A stretch of DNA of 64,000 bases. Source: Bifidobacterium apri. GTDB lineage: Bacteria; Actinomycetota; Actinomycetes; Actinomycetales; Bifidobacteriaceae. Shown in pieces: positions 16,792-27,151 of the stretch. The stretch is from positions 147,447-211,446 of the forward strand of contig NZ_WBSO01000004.1 of the NCBI RefSeq assembly GCF_009299485.1. Reading direction: 5' to 3'. The notes beneath the pieces were generated by a model that made no database searches, was not told where the DNA came from, and saw nothing but the letters and a program-made list of their open reading frames with translations. The translations under genes and the position numbers were made by a program. The first letter of the stretch is position 1; each line of letters opens with the position of its first letter.

Positions 16792-18306
16792 ATGCGTAAG
16801 AAGCGAAGCAAACGCGAACACATTACCGATGCCGGCATGAGGGAAGATATCGTTCCCATGAACGAGGCAGTACACACCACGCGGAAAAATGCGATAGGGC
16901 GCTGGTTGAGGGCTCATTGGATTATCGTGGTTGCGGCGTGCTCTTTGCTGTTTTCTGTTTTCGGATTCATGTTAGGGTCAACGATTCGTTCTCCCCAGGA
17001 TGTTGCCGCATCTCAGCAGGAACCGGAGCCATCGTTAATCACTGCGACGGTGACGCAAACAGAACTGGTCGATGGTGTGGACGTACATGGGACAATACAG
17101 CCCGAGCATATTGTCGAGTTGACTGGGCAAGGCCAAGATGGTGCGGGTTCGGGACAGACAAGCTCCGGAAACCAGACGCATGATTCAGCATCATCCGCTG
17201 GAACATCGCAGGAGACGATATCTTCGTCATTGGTGGTGACGTCGCTGCCTGTCGCGGTCGGAGACAGCGTAGGCAACGGTACAGTCGTCGCGGAGATCTC
17301 GGGACGTCCACTGTTTGTTTTCCATGGGACGATACCTGCATACCGTGATATCAAACCGGACGATCAGGGTCCGGATATAGCGCAGCTGCAGCGCGCTTTG
17401 GTGGATATGGGATTGCTTAAGGAAAAGCAGATCACATCCGTTTTCGATTCTGCAACCAGGAATGTGGTCGACACATTATATGCTTCACACGGCTATCGGG
17501 CAGAACGCACCGATGACGGCGATGACTCGGCTTTACGGCAGGCCCGCGCAGCTGTACGCGCTGCACGGAGACAGTTGCAACAAGCTCAAACTGCTACCAC
17601 ATGTACAAATCATGATTCATCAAAGGGGAGCGAATCGGAAACGGATGATACTTCCTGCACGATTGGTGACGGTGGTGTAATCAGCGTTCAAGACGCAACT
17701 CAGGATCTTGTCGATGCGCAAGATGCATTGTCTCTGCTGGAACGGCGGACCGGCATTATGATACCAATTGGTGAAATCAGTTTTATTCCTTCCTCGCAGG
17801 CGACAGTGAGCGAGTTGCCTGTGCCGGTGGGGGCAAATGCATCCGGGACTGTTGTATCCTTATCAACTTCCGGGACAGTATACCGTGCATCGGTCGATTC
17901 CGCTGTCGCGGCAACTATCAAACAGGGAATGACAGTGACTTTTGATGCATCAGCGATGCAGAACTGCTCTGTATCAAACATCAGCGATGCTCGCGCGGCA
18001 TCTGGCACGAGCACCATGGTCACGGTTTCATGCGACAGAGGAATGGATGCAATCCCCTCTAATACAACCGTAGACGCCACAATAATCCGGCGCGCCTCGA
18101 ACGGGAAAGTGCTTACGGTGCCGCTATCTGCTGTCGGTAAAGCTCCGGACGGTACTACAACGGTTATTGTCCGCAAGAAAGGCGATAGGCTCCTGCGTAT
18201 CCCAGTCACGACTGGTCTGAATGCAAACGGGCGGATTGAAATCGCAGGGACTGACGGCAGTTCTATACGTGCGGGGACAACTGTCGTGGTGGGAGGAAAA
18301 TCGTGA
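16792..18306 (+). CDS. MacA/HlyD-like exporter adaptor with peptidoglycan-binding domain
   Basis: 504 residues. One membrane helix (about 40-65), then an extracytoplasmic part: an HlyD-like N-terminal strand, a PG_binding_1 motif (DIAQLQRALVDMGLLKEKQ, then FDSATRNVVDTLY), a helical hairpin rich in Ala/Gln (about 250-320), and a C-terminal beta domain with VLTVPLSAVGKAPDGTTTVIVR typical of membrane-fusion proteins. Its stop overlaps the GTG of the ATPase gene, so the two are coupled. Likely links a MacB-type ABC pump to the cell wall. The GTG six bases before this ATG is a possible alternative start. Confidence 0.85.
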   Translation: MRKKRSKREHITDAGMREDIVPMNEAVHTTRKNAIGRWLRAHWIIVVAACSLLFSVFGFMLGSTIRSPQDVAASQQEPEPSLITATVTQTELVDGVDVHGTIQPEHIVELTGQGQDGAGSGQTSSGNQTHDSASSAGTSQETISSSLVVTSLPVAVGDSVGNGTVVAEISGRPLFVFHGTIPAYRDIKPDDQGPDIAQLQRALVDMGLLKEKQITSVFDSATRNVVDTLYASHGYRAERTDDGDDSALRQARAAVRAARRQLQQAQTATTCTNHDSSKGSESETDDTSCTIGDGGVISVQDATQDLVDAQDALSLLERRTGIMIPIGEISFIPSSQATVSELPVPVGANASGTVVSLSTSGTVYRASVDSAVAATIKQGMTVTFDASAMQNCSVSNISDARAASGTSTMVTVSCDRGMDAIPSNTTVDATIIRRASNGKVLTVPLSAVGKAPDGTTTVIVRKKGDRLLRIPVTTGLNANGRIEIAGTDGSSIRAGTTVVVGGKS

Positions 18307-19022
18307 AAAACACGATGGTGACGCCGCTCATCGAACTTGAACACGTTGGCAGGAGATACCCCGGTGTCGTGCCAACTGAAGCATTGCGTGATGTTTCACT
18401 GTCCATTATGCCAGGCGAGTTTGTCGCGATTCTTGGTCCCTCTGGGGCCGGTAAATCGACGTTGCTCAACATCCTTGGCATGCTTGATGCTCCGACCTGT
18501 GGCACGTACCGATTCAACGCTTTGAGGACAGACGATATGCCTGAGCGAAGAAAATCGCAAATACGAGCCCAATACATCGGGTTTGTATTCCAGGCTTTTC
18601 ATCTTCTTCCATACCGCAGTGTCGAAGAGAACGTCGCGATGTCGGGGTTGTATGCAGGGGTCGCGGTTCAAGAACGAATGTCGCGCGCTCGGCGGGCACT
18701 TTCCAAAGTAGGACTGGAACATAAGGCGAACTCCGGTCCGTTGGATTTGTCCGGAGGCGAACGTCAGCGCGTCGCCATTGCTAGGGCAATTTGCAACAAC
18801 CCGAGGGTCGTGGTGTGTGATGAACCGACAGGAAATTTGGATTCACAGCGCGCGGAGTCAATCATGGAGATTTTCAGCAACCTGAATCGTGAAGGCCAAA
18901 CCGTGGTGATGGTAACGCATAATGAAGCGCAGACGCGGTTCGCCCATCGCACGATACACATGAGCGACGGGATGATTATCGAAGACAGCGCACAGTCTGT
19001 GAGCAAGGGCACCGATGCATAG
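18303..19022 (+). CDS. MacB/LolD-type ABC transporter ATP-binding protein
   Basis: 239 residues. Walker A GPSGAGKST, Q-loop FVFQAFHLLPYRSVEEN, signature LSGGERQRVAIARA, Walker B VVVCDEPTGNLD and H-loop MVTHN. Sequence pattern is that of the MacB/FtsE/LolD subgroup, which couples ATP binding to transmission of force across the membrane rather than classical transport. Overlaps the adaptor gene by four bases (GTGA) and its own 3' end overlaps the permease start, giving a tight three-gene unit. Confidence 0.93.
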   Translation: MKNTMVTPLIELEHVGRRYPGVVPTEALRDVSLSIMPGEFVAILGPSGAGKSTLLNILGMLDAPTCGTYRFNALRTDDMPERRKSQIRAQYIGFVFQAFHLLPYRSVEENVAMSGLYAGVAVQERMSRARRALSKVGLEHKANSGPLDLSGGERQRVAIARAICNNPRVVVCDEPTGNLDSQRAESIMEIFSNLNREGQTVVMVTHNEAQTRFAHRTIHMSDGMIIEDSAQSVSKGTDA

Positions 19023-20295
19023 CGAATGGAACTTTCATGCGGGACATCCGGAGAATGGTTCGTGGCCAGACCGGTACCGCGGCTCAAGCATTCGATGCGT
19101 TGATGTGTTCCGCGAAGTTGTTGCGTCGTTGTGTGCTCAGCCGGGACGCACAATATTGACTTTGTTCGGAACAGTGTTGGGCGTGGCGGCTTTCGTCGCG
19201 GTCACCGGGATCGTTCAGACTGCCACTGGACAAATCAGCGACGGATTCTCGCAACTCGAAGCGACTACAGTAAGGGTCACCGATCAGGAGCCGAAACTCG
19301 CAGGTGACGCATCTCTGGGCTTCCCGATCGATACGGCGGAGCGTCTGTGCAATCTCAACGGTGTATCGGATGCGACTTTGATGTGGGTCGTTGACGACGA
19401 GGCACACCCTCTTTCGATTGCAACGGACCCGTACACGGAGGCGTCTATGCTTCCAGGCTATAGCGTGATTGCAGCGGATAACCATATAGCCGGTTTCGCC
19501 GATCACGGCATGACCGCGGGATCGGCACTGGATGCCTTTCAGGTTGATACAGGCGTCAGAGCCGCGATGCTGGGATCTCAAACTGCGAAACGGTTGGGAA
19601 TAACAGATTTGGCTGTCCCACGAACTATCTATCTGGGCGGAGAGTCATTTTCCGTAATCGGGATCATGTCATCCTCGTCGCGCATTCCGCAGCTCGACAC
19701 GTCTGTGGTGATTCCCGATACGGTAGCACTTGGCTGGTTGGGTGCACCGACACAGCGGAATCCGGCTCGTGCCGTGGCCTCAACGGAAACGGGGGCAGCT
19801 TCACTCATCGCGCGTCAAGCTCCTTACGCATTGCGTGCTGATGCCCCGGAACGTGCACTTGCCGATGCACCTCAAGACTGGTCAAAGGCAACACGCGGAG
19901 TGCGCAAGTCGATGACTGGTCTGGTTGCTGGTCTGGCGGGGCTGTCATTGCTGATTGGTTGTGTGAGCATTGCGGGCGCGACTATGGCATCGGTAACCGA
20001 ACGAATTCCTGAGTTCGGTCTGAGGCGATCTCTTGGAGCCAGAACAACTGATATCGCGATACAGATTATCACTGAAACCGCTGTTATCGGCATTATCGGT
20101 GGATTACTCGGCGGCAATATCGGATTGGTGATCATCGTTGTGGTGAGCATTTCACAATCATGGACTGCGGTAGTCGATCCGTTGCTCCTGTTGCTTGGCC
20201 CTGTCATCGGTGTGATATCTGGGGTAGCGGCAGGAATATGCCCTGCTGTTCGAGCATCACGCATTAGTCCGATTGGGGCATTGCAACATGGATAG
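19015..20295 (+). CDS. MacB-type ABC transporter permease (FtsX fold)
   Basis: 426 residues. Membrane helix at about 45-70, a large extracytoplasmic domain (about 70-300), then three C-terminal helices (about 300-325, 345-380 and 385-410). GLRRSLGARTTDIAIQIITETAVIG is the conserved coupling helix/FtsX signature. ATG overlaps the ATPase gene end by eight bases. With the two upstream genes it forms a MacAB-like export unit; cargo could be a peptide, lipid or the SH3b/lipoprotein products encoded just upstream. Confidence 0.9.
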   Translation: MHSEWNFHAGHPENGSWPDRYRGSSIRCVDVFREVVASLCAQPGRTILTLFGTVLGVAAFVAVTGIVQTATGQISDGFSQLEATTVRVTDQEPKLAGDASLGFPIDTAERLCNLNGVSDATLMWVVDDEAHPLSIATDPYTEASMLPGYSVIAADNHIAGFADHGMTAGSALDAFQVDTGVRAAMLGSQTAKRLGITDLAVPRTIYLGGESFSVIGIMSSSSRIPQLDTSVVIPDTVALGWLGAPTQRNPARAVASTETGAASLIARQAPYALRADAPERALADAPQDWSKATRGVRKSMTGLVAGLAGLSLLIGCVSIAGATMASVTERIPEFGLRRSLGARTTDIAIQIITETAVIGIIGGLLGGNIGLVIIVVVSISQSWTAVVDPLLLLLGPVIGVISGVAAGICPAVRASRISPIGALQHG

Positions 20296-20374
20296 CGCAT
20301 AGACGTATCGTTTGAATAAGGGTTTCCATACATGCACACAGATATGCCACGTACGGGTCTGGCAGGTATAGTCA

Positions 20375-22105
20375 ATGATTATGGACGAGAATGAACAAGA
20401 CCCGCACGTGACACAGCAGGACCAAGCCCCGGTTGCCCCGGTGATGCCTGGGGCACCGGCTCCGACACGGGAGAATACTGCTCCGGGTGCGCCATCGTCC
20501 GGCGCATCTGTGCCGTCCGGCGGGTTTGCGGCATCCGAACCGTCTTCGGCGCCGACTTCGCCGGCTTCCCCGGCCGCGCCGCTTCGACCCGTATCAGGCG
20601 ATACAGACGGTGCCCTCGCCGCTCACACTCCCAACATTCCCAGTGTTCCGCCGATGCCACCGCTTCCCTCGGTATCAGTGCGTGCCGTTGGGACACAGCC
20701 GGATCAGCCGTCATTCTCAGATACGTCACACCCACACAGGCAATCGCAGCCAGAACGTGCTTCAGACTCGGTAACGTCAACAGTTCCGCAACAGCCGGCA
20801 GACACCACGTCGGCCAGCCAACCCGCAGACCATACCGGCCAAGCCGAATCCGGCGCTCGCCCATCCATGCTCTTCCCACAGACTGATGACATTCAGGGGC
20901 AGCAAGCGCGCCGGCAGCCGGCGAAACCGATGTTCACTCCGCTGCCCGGTACGGAGAGCGACGACGACAATCTTGAGACCAGAGCGCTCTGGCCGTCCGA
21001 CCCACTTGAATCATCCGCGTCGTCCAAACGCACCCGCGGTAACCGGGCGAACGCGGACGGCCATGACGGCGGCGTCGCCGGTTCGGACGGTCGCACTCCG
21101 GAAGCCTCGGAATCGTCGCCGGCCAACGCAACGGCATCAGGAGACAGCGATCTCGCAGTCGAAGGCATGGACAAAGGCCTTGCCAGGCTTGACCCGCTTG
21201 CCGTCCACCCGCGCCTTTCCAGCAGGATTCTGTGCGTGGTGTTCGCCCTGTTGCTGCTTGCCGCCGCCGCTGGCGTGTGGTGGCTGGGCGTGCGCACGGC
21301 GAACGGGCAGAATTTCGATGATGAAGTGTGGCTGTTGCTCAATGCCTCGCTGCCGTCTTGGCTGCGCTCGCTGGTGCATCTGCTCGCCGTATCGAGTACT
21401 GTGATTGCCATCAGTGTCGTGTGCGCGCTTGCAGGGATTGTGGTCGCGGTCATCCGCAAACGGTGGTGGCTGCTCGGGCAGCTTGTCGTGTTCGCGGCCG
21501 TATGTTACGGGTCTTCGCTGTTGAAAGGTGTTCTGCCTCGTCCGTACTTGCAGAACATCAATTCTTCGACCAGCAATACGGCGCCATCCGGGCATACGTT
21601 ACTTGCCGCGGCGGCTGTTGTGGTCCTTGTGTGCGCGGTGTCTCGTGCGTGGCGTGCCGCGTGTGCCGCCGTCGGCTCGGTCTATGCGATGCTTGTCGCG
21701 CTGTCGCTGGTTGCTGGGAAGTGGCATCGTCCCACGGATGTCGTGATGAGTTTGCTGATTGTCGGCGGATGGGCATTGCTGGTTCTTGCTTTCACGCGCA
21801 CGTCTGGCATGGATGAGATTGGCACGCGTTCGGCTTCGGCGAGTATCCAGATCGTCGGCAGCGTGATGATTACCGGCGGTATCATGCTGAGTCTGTATGG
21901 GGCGTATCTGGTGTGGCAGATCGAACCGGGACTTTCGCTGGGGGCGAGCTGGACGCAATCTGGTGCTTGCGTGGCGACGACCATGCTGGTGTGCGGCGTG
22001 TCGATGCTGGTATTCGGGCTGGTGCTTGCGATGCGGCAACTCACCGCTTCACCGTTGACAAAACTCGGTCTGGTCGGTGCCCCGCCGGCCCCACCGTTAA
22101 AGTAG
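20375..22105 (+). CDS. PAP2-family membrane phosphatase with long Pro-rich N-terminus
   Basis: 576 residues. Residues 1-270 are disordered, rich in Pro, Ser, Ala and Gln, and cytoplasmic. Six membrane helices follow. The PAP2 catalytic motifs are all visible: KGVLPRPYL (motif 1), APSGHTLL (motif 2) and SLVAGKWHRPTDVVM (motif 3). The family removes phosphate from lipid phosphates such as undecaprenyl diphosphate or phosphatidic acid. The disordered head is atypical of the family and may bind a partner. ATG at 20375 or 20381 are both possible. Confidence 0.88.
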   Translation: MIMDENEQDPHVTQQDQAPVAPVMPGAPAPTRENTAPGAPSSGASVPSGGFAASEPSSAPTSPASPAAPLRPVSGDTDGALAAHTPNIPSVPPMPPLPSVSVRAVGTQPDQPSFSDTSHPHRQSQPERASDSVTSTVPQQPADTTSASQPADHTGQAESGARPSMLFPQTDDIQGQQARRQPAKPMFTPLPGTESDDDNLETRALWPSDPLESSASSKRTRGNRANADGHDGGVAGSDGRTPEASESSPANATASGDSDLAVEGMDKGLARLDPLAVHPRLSSRILCVVFALLLLAAAAGVWWLGVRTANGQNFDDEVWLLLNASLPSWLRSLVHLLAVSSTVIAISVVCALAGIVVAVIRKRWWLLGQLVVFAAVCYGSSLLKGVLPRPYLQNINSSTSNTAPSGHTLLAAAAVVVLVCAVSRAWRAACAAVGSVYAMLVALSLVAGKWHRPTDVVMSLLIVGGWALLVLAFTRTSGMDEIGTRSASASIQIVGSVMITGGIMLSLYGAYLVWQIEPGLSLGASWTQSGACVATTMLVCGVSMLVFGLVLAMRQLTASPLTKLGLVGAPPAPPLK

Positions 22106-22182
22106 CACGGCACACCAGATGCGGCGTTGACCATACGCCGTGAGTATTATGGCGTTCCGTAAGCAGTACGTAAGGAGGGGCA

Positions 22183-25100
22183 ATGACAGCCGGCACAAAG
22201 CTCGTTATCGTGGAGTCTCCGACGAAAGCGAAGAAAATCGCGGGATACCTAGGTGATGGATATACCGTGCTCGCATCGGTCGGCCATATCCGCGACCTTG
22301 CCCAGCCAAGCCAGGTGCCCGCATCGAAGAAGGACAAGTTCGGCAAGTTCGGCGTTGATGTGAACGACGGATTCGAGCCGTATTACATCGTCGGTCCGGA
22401 TAAGAAGAAAACAGTCTCCCAGCTCAAGGACGCGTTGAAGAATGCTGACGAGCTGTATCTGGCGACTGATGAGGATCGCGAAGGCGAGGCGATTGCATGG
22501 CATCTCGTCCAGACCCTCAAACCGAAGGTTCCTATCAAGCGGATGGTGTTCCACGAGATCACGCCTGAGGCGATCAAGGCTTCGCTGACCAAGACGCGAG
22601 ATGTTGACGACCACATGGTGGACGCGCAGGAAACCCGGCGTGTGCTTGACCGTCTGTACGGCTATGAACTGTCGCCTGTGCTGTGGCGCAAGGTCGGGCC
22701 GGGCTTGTCGGCTGGCCGTGTGCAGTCGGTGGCTACACGCCTGATCGTTGAGCGCGAACGCGAACGCATGGCTTTTGTGAAGGCCCCCTACTGGGATGTC
22801 GTGGCGACCTTGTCGGCGCCGGGCGCTGAGGGTGAGCCGGTGCGCTTCGACGCGCGGATGGTGCAGCTTGGTGGCAAAAGACTCGCCACATCCAAGGATT
22901 TCGGTGCGGATGGCAAGCTCACGCCGGCAGGCTTCGCTGACAACGTCTGCCAGCTTGATGCCGAGGGCGCCGCGGCGGTCGCGCAGGCGTTGCGTGAGGC
23001 TCCGTTCACGGTGGAATCCATGGAATCCCGCCCGTATCGCAGGCGTCCGTTGCCGCCGTTCACGACATCCACATTGCAGCAGACCGCCGGCAACCGGCTT
23101 GGCATGAGCTCCCGCCAGACGATGCGTGCCGCGCAGGGATTGTACGAGAACGGTTTCATCACGTATATGCGTACCGATTCCGTCACCTTGTCGCAAGAGG
23201 CCATCGCTGCGGCTCGCCATGCCGTCGAATTCCATTTCGGCAAGAAGTTCCTGTCTGATGCGCCGAAACAGTATGCGACCAAAACCGCTGGAGCGCAGGA
23301 GGCGCACGAATGCATCCGCCCGGCAGGCTCCAGTTTCCGCGATCCTGACGATGTGGCGCGCAAGGTGCCTGCGGATCAGGCGAAACTCTACCGGCTGATC
23401 TGGCAGCGCACGTTGGCATCGCAGATGGCCGACGCAACGGGTTCGACGGCGACGGTGCGTCTGAACGCATCTGCGGGGTCTCGCGGCGAGGCCACATTCC
23501 AGGCGTCCGGCACGGTCATCGAATTCCCCGGATTCATGCGGGCGACCGGCGAAGGCAAGCGTGCCGCACAGCCGGCATCCGCTTCTGCCGGCGATGCCGT
23601 GTCGAATAAGGCGTCCGCCTCACAACACAAGACGGGCAAGGAGGACGAGAACGTTTCGTTGCCTCCGATGCAACCGGGAGACGTGCTCAACGCCGACGAT
23701 GTGAAGGCGGACGGCCATGAAACGCAGCCCCCGGCACGATATACGGAAGCTTCGCTGGTCAAGACCTTGGAAGCCAAGGAGATCGGACGCCCGTCAACCT
23801 ACGCGAGCATCATTTCCACGATTATCGATCGAGGCTACGTGTACGAGCGCGGCAGGGCGCTTATCCCCTCGTGGCTGGCGTTTGCCGTAGTCAAGCTGCT
23901 GGAGACGAATTTCCCGAAGTATGTGGACTATCAGTTCACTGCTGATATGGAAAACGGTCTTGACCGCATCGCACGAGGCAAGGAGACCGGCAAGGAATGG
24001 CTGACCCGCTTCTATTTCGGGTCCGGTGATGGAGCGGCGGCGAATGCCGATGAAGCGCATGAGGGTCTGCAACAGCAGGTCGCGCAACTGGGCGAGATCG
24101 ACGCGCGCGCCATCAACACCATTGAAATCGGCGACGGTCTGCACGTGCGTGTCGGGCGCTATGGCCCGTATCTTGAGGATATGAACCATGTGGACGCTGA
24201 AGGCAATCCCAAGCGGGCGTCCTTGCCGCCGACACTCGCCCCTGACGAGCTGACCGTCGAGAAAGGCCATGAGCTGATTGACAGCAACGCTGGCGGTCCG
24301 CGCGAACTGGGTACCGACCCTGCGACCGGTGGCATCGTCGAGGTGCGCAACGGCCGATTCGGCCCGTATGTCTCCCTGACCATCCCGCAGGCGCAGGACG
24401 CGCAGGGCAAGACCGGCGCGGCAAAGAGCGGTAAGAAGAGTACTGCCGCGAAACCGAAGATGGCTTCGCTGTTCAAGTCGATGAAGCCGGAGACGGTGAC
24501 ATTGGAACAGGCGTTGCAGTTACTGAGTTTGCCGCGTGTCGTCGGCACTGTTGAAGAGGCTGACGCAAAGACCGGTGAGATCAAGCAGGCGACCATTTCC
24601 GCGAGCAACGGCCGGTATGGCCCGTATCTGACCAAAACCACGGCTGACGGTAGCTCCGAGACGCGGTCGCTGAACAGTGAGGACGAGATTTTCACCGTGG
24701 ACTTGGCAAAAGCCAAGGAGCTGTTCGCCCAGCCGAAGTATCGGCGTGGTCGTGGTAGCGGAACCGCCAAGCCGCCGCTGCGTGAACTCGGCAACGATCC
24801 GGAGACCGGCAAGCCTGTGACAATCAAGGACGGTTTCTACGGGGCATATATCACCGACGGTGAGACGAACCGTACGTTGCCCAAGCAGTACACCCCCGAA
24901 TCAATCGATCCGCAGGAGGCTTTCCGGTTGCTTGCGGAGAAACGCGCGGCTGGTCCGACCAAGCGTCGCACTCGTCGCACTTCGAAATCCAGCGCCAAGA
25001 GCACGACGGCGAAGAAAACCACAACCAGGAAATCCGCCGCTAAGAAGGCCTCGACCGCTTCGACGGCTTCGAAAGCTTCGGCAACGAGGACTTCGGCCAA

Positions 25101-25212
25101 GACGTCCACAGCGAAGAAGACCGCGGCAGCCAAGAAGACCGCAGCTGCGGGCTCATCGTCATCCCGAGCAAAACGCAGCGCCAAGACCGCAACCGGCACG
25201 AAGGAGCAGTAA
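22183..25212 (+). CDS. topA: DNA topoisomerase I
   Basis: 1009 residues. Toprim [19 protein letters not shown] at the N-terminus with the acidic triad region DEDREGEA, active-site Tyr328 in FITYMRTDS, and C-terminal topoisomerase repeats ([29 protein letters not shown]) in place of zinc fingers, as in actinobacteria. The last 80 residues are a Lys/Ala/Ser/Thr-rich tail that would bind DNA and aid processivity. AAGGAGG precedes the ATG. It relaxes negative supercoils. Its TAA overlaps the tmk ATG. Confidence 0.98.
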   Translation: MTAGTKLVIVESPTKAKKIAGYLGDGYTVLASVGHIRDLAQPSQVPASKKDKFGKFGVDVNDGFEPYYIVGPDKKKTVSQLKDALKNADELYLATDEDREGEAIAWHLVQTLKPKVPIKRMVFHEITPEAIKASLTKTRDVDDHMVDAQETRRVLDRLYGYELSPVLWRKVGPGLSAGRVQSVATRLIVERERERMAFVKAPYWDVVATLSAPGAEGEPVRFDARMVQLGGKRLATSKDFGADGKLTPAGFADNVCQLDAEGAAAVAQALREAPFTVESMESRPYRRRPLPPFTTSTLQQTAGNRLGMSSRQTMRAAQGLYENGFITYMRTDSVTLSQEAIAAARHAVEFHFGKKFLSDAPKQYATKTAGAQEAHECIRPAGSSFRDPDDVARKVPADQAKLYRLIWQRTLASQMADATGSTATVRLNASAGSRGEATFQASGTVIEFPGFMRATGEGKRAAQPASASAGDAVSNKASASQHKTGKEDENVSLPPMQPGDVLNADDVKADGHETQPPARYTEASLVKTLEAKEIGRPSTYASIISTIIDRGYVYERGRALIPSWLAFAVVKLLETNFPKYVDYQFTADMENGLDRIARGKETGKEWLTRFYFGSGDGAAANADEAHEGLQQQVAQLGEIDARAINTIEIGDGLHVRVGRYGPYLEDMNHVDAEGNPKRASLPPTLAPDELTVEKGHELIDSNAGGPRELGTDPATGGIVEVRNGRFGPYVSLTIPQAQDAQGKTGAAKSGKKSTAAKPKMASLFKSMKPETVTLEQALQLLSLPRVVGTVEEADAKTGEIKQATISASNGRYGPYLTKTTADGSSETRSLNSEDEIFTVDLAKAKELFAQPKYRRGRGSGTAKPPLRELGNDPETGKPVTIKDGFYGAYITDGETNRTLPKQYTPESIDPQEAFRLLAEKRAAGPTKRRTRRTSKSSAKSTTAKKTTTRKSAAKKASTASTASKASATRTSAKTSTAKKTAAAKKTAAAGSSSSRAKRSAKTATGTKEQ

Positions 25213-25901
25213 TGACCGCACACGCCCCAGCAGGCCTGTTCATTTCCTTTGAAGGTGTTGACGGGGCGGGCAAAACCACGCAGGTCGAACGGTTGCGTGA
25301 CTATTTCGCGCAGCAAGGCAGACGGGTCGTAGTGACACGTGAGCCCGGCGGCACCGGACTCGGCGTGCGGTTGCGGCAGATGCTGCTGCATGGAGGCGAC
25401 ATAGCCCCGAGAACGGAGGCGCTGCTGTTCGCTGCCGATCGTGCGCAGCATGTGGCGGAGGTCATCGTTCCTGCGTTGGATCGTGGCGATATTGTCATCA
25501 CGGACCGCTATCTCGACTCTTCGCTCGCGTATCAGGCTGGTGGACGCGAACTGACTGTAGACGATGTGCGCGGCTTGAGCATGTGGGCGACCGGTGGACT
25601 GTTGCCGCAGCGCACGTATCTGCTTGATGTCGATCCGCAGGTTTCGCATAGGCGGCTCACTCACGGTGAGGATCGGATGGAATCAGCTGGGTATGATTTT
25701 CAGCGTCGCACGCGCGAGGAATTCCTCAATCTTGCCCGTGCCGACGCTGGGCGTTTCCTCGTGGTCGATGCGTCGGCGGGTATCGAGACCGTCTGGGATA
25801 CTATCCGTACCGATGCTGATGCACTGCTTGGGGGAGTGGCGGCATCAGCATCAGCAGGAATATCAGATGATGCGCAGCAGACGGGGGAATGCAGACCATG
25901 A
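25212..25901 (+). CDS. tmk: Thymidylate kinase
   Basis: 229 residues. P-loop [22 protein letters not shown], the DRY motif [13 protein letters not shown], and a lid region with Arg. Phosphorylates dTMP to dTDP. Start overlaps topA stop (TAATG) and the stop overlaps holB (ATGA), so the three genes form one coupled operon. Slightly longer than E. coli Tmk because of an Ala/Ser-rich C-terminal tail. Confidence 0.97.
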   Translation: MTAHAPAGLFISFEGVDGAGKTTQVERLRDYFAQQGRRVVVTREPGGTGLGVRLRQMLLHGGDIAPRTEALLFAADRAQHVAEVIVPALDRGDIVITDRYLDSSLAYQAGGRELTVDDVRGLSMWATGGLLPQRTYLLDVDPQVSHRRLTHGEDRMESAGYDFQRRTREEFLNLARADAGRFLVVDASAGIETVWDTIRTDADALLGGVAASASAGISDDAQQTGECRP

Positions 25902-27049
25902 GCGTATGGGATTCTATTGTCGGGCAGAAACCGGTGGTCAGCCAACTGAGCGCGATTGCGGCGGGCGACCCTAGGGCGATCGCCCAATCGTGGCTGATTT
26001 GCGGGCCTCCGGGTTCGGGGCGTTCGAATGTCGCCAAGGCGTTCGCTGCGGCGTTGGAGAGCCCTGATCATGGGCTGGGTGAGGAGCCGACGCGTGCCAC
26101 GCATCTTGTGCTTGCCGGGTCTCATCCGGATGTCACGGTCTTGTCCACCGACAAAGTGACCATCAGCATCGACGAAGTGCGTGAACTGATCGGTATGTCG
26201 GAGCAGATGCCGAGTATTTCGCCCTGGCGCATCATCATTATTGAAGATGTCGACCGGATGCTTGAACGCACTACCAACGTGCTGCTCAAGGAAATCGAGG
26301 AACCGGCGGAACATACGATCTGGCTGTTGTGTGCGCCGAGCGCGCAAGACGTGTTGCCTACGATTCGTTCGCGTACACGCATTGTGAACCTTGCCGTGCC
26401 GTCGAACAGTGCGGTTGCGCGGTTCCTTGAAGAGCATGACGGTGCCGACCCCGCTTTGGCATCCCGTGCGGCGCGGCTCGCAGAAGGCCATATCGGCATT
26501 GCCCGTCTCTACGCGGGCAACGACCAGGTGCTTGCCGACCGTGACGAGCTGGTAGTCGGGGTGCTTGGCATGCACAAGGCGTCGGATGCGGTGTTGCTTG
26601 CCGGCCGGCTTACTGACAGCGCCAAAGCGCAAGCGCAAAGCGATGTCGATCGTCAGGCGCAGCAGGATGAACGTGAGTTCCGGCGTGTCAACGGGCTGGG
26701 GGAGAAGGATCGTATCCCGCCTAAGCTGCGTTCCGCATACCATGCGATCAGCAAGAAGGATGACCTCAAACGGCGGGCTACGAGACGCACGCGTGATGTG
26801 CTTGACCGCGCGTTGACCACTGTGGCGAGCATCTATCGTGATGTCGCCGTCATTCAGAACAATGCTGATGATGCTGTCGGGCTCATTAATCTCGAAAATC
26901 GTACAGCGATCACCGAGCTGTCTGTCAGATTGACACGGCGCGATGCCGTGCGCCGCTTGGAAGACATTGCGACCGCCCGGCGCAGACTTGCCGGCAACGG
27001 TAATCCGCTGCTGGTGTTCGAAGCGTTGTTCTGCGCGTTGTTGGTCTAA
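25898..27049 (+). CDS. holB: DNA polymerase III subunit delta'
   Basis: 383 residues. Begins [16 protein letters not shown] and has a degenerate Walker A (GPPGSGRSN, Arg in place of Lys), then [24 protein letters not shown] and an SRC-type region [10 protein letters not shown]. This is the clamp-loader delta' pattern, where ATP hydrolysis is lost and the subunit acts as stator for the DnaX ring. I use the ATG of the ATGA overlap with tmk rather than the one nine bases earlier, because the GGGGGA site is correctly spaced only for the later start. Confidence 0.93.
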   Translation: MSVWDSIVGQKPVVSQLSAIAAGDPRAIAQSWLICGPPGSGRSNVAKAFAAALESPDHGLGEEPTRATHLVLAGSHPDVTVLSTDKVTISIDEVRELIGMSEQMPSISPWRIIIIEDVDRMLERTTNVLLKEIEEPAEHTIWLLCAPSAQDVLPTIRSRTRIVNLAVPSNSAVARFLEEHDGADPALASRAARLAEGHIGIARLYAGNDQVLADRDELVVGVLGMHKASDAVLLAGRLTDSAKAQAQSDVDRQAQQDEREFRRVNGLGEKDRIPPKLRSAYHAISKKDDLKRRATRRTRDVLDRALTTVASIYRDVAVIQNNADDAVGLINLENRTAITELSVRLTRRDAVRRLEDIATARRRLAGNGNPLLVFEALFCALLV

Positions 27050-27151
27050 GGGTGTGGGCGTTTCCCGGTACGTCCGGCCGAGCCCCAAGTTCCGAGCTCC
27101 GAGCCCCCAAGTTCCGGGCTCTAAGCCCCGAGTCCTAGGTCCACCGCGGCG
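27050..27151. repeat. Convergent gap with 22-bp tandem repeat
   Basis: Two copies of a 22-bp unit (27085-27106 and 27107-27128, both beginning CCAAGTTCCG) plus a partial third, between holB and the LacI gene 3' ends. No clear terminator hairpin. Confidence 0.7.
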
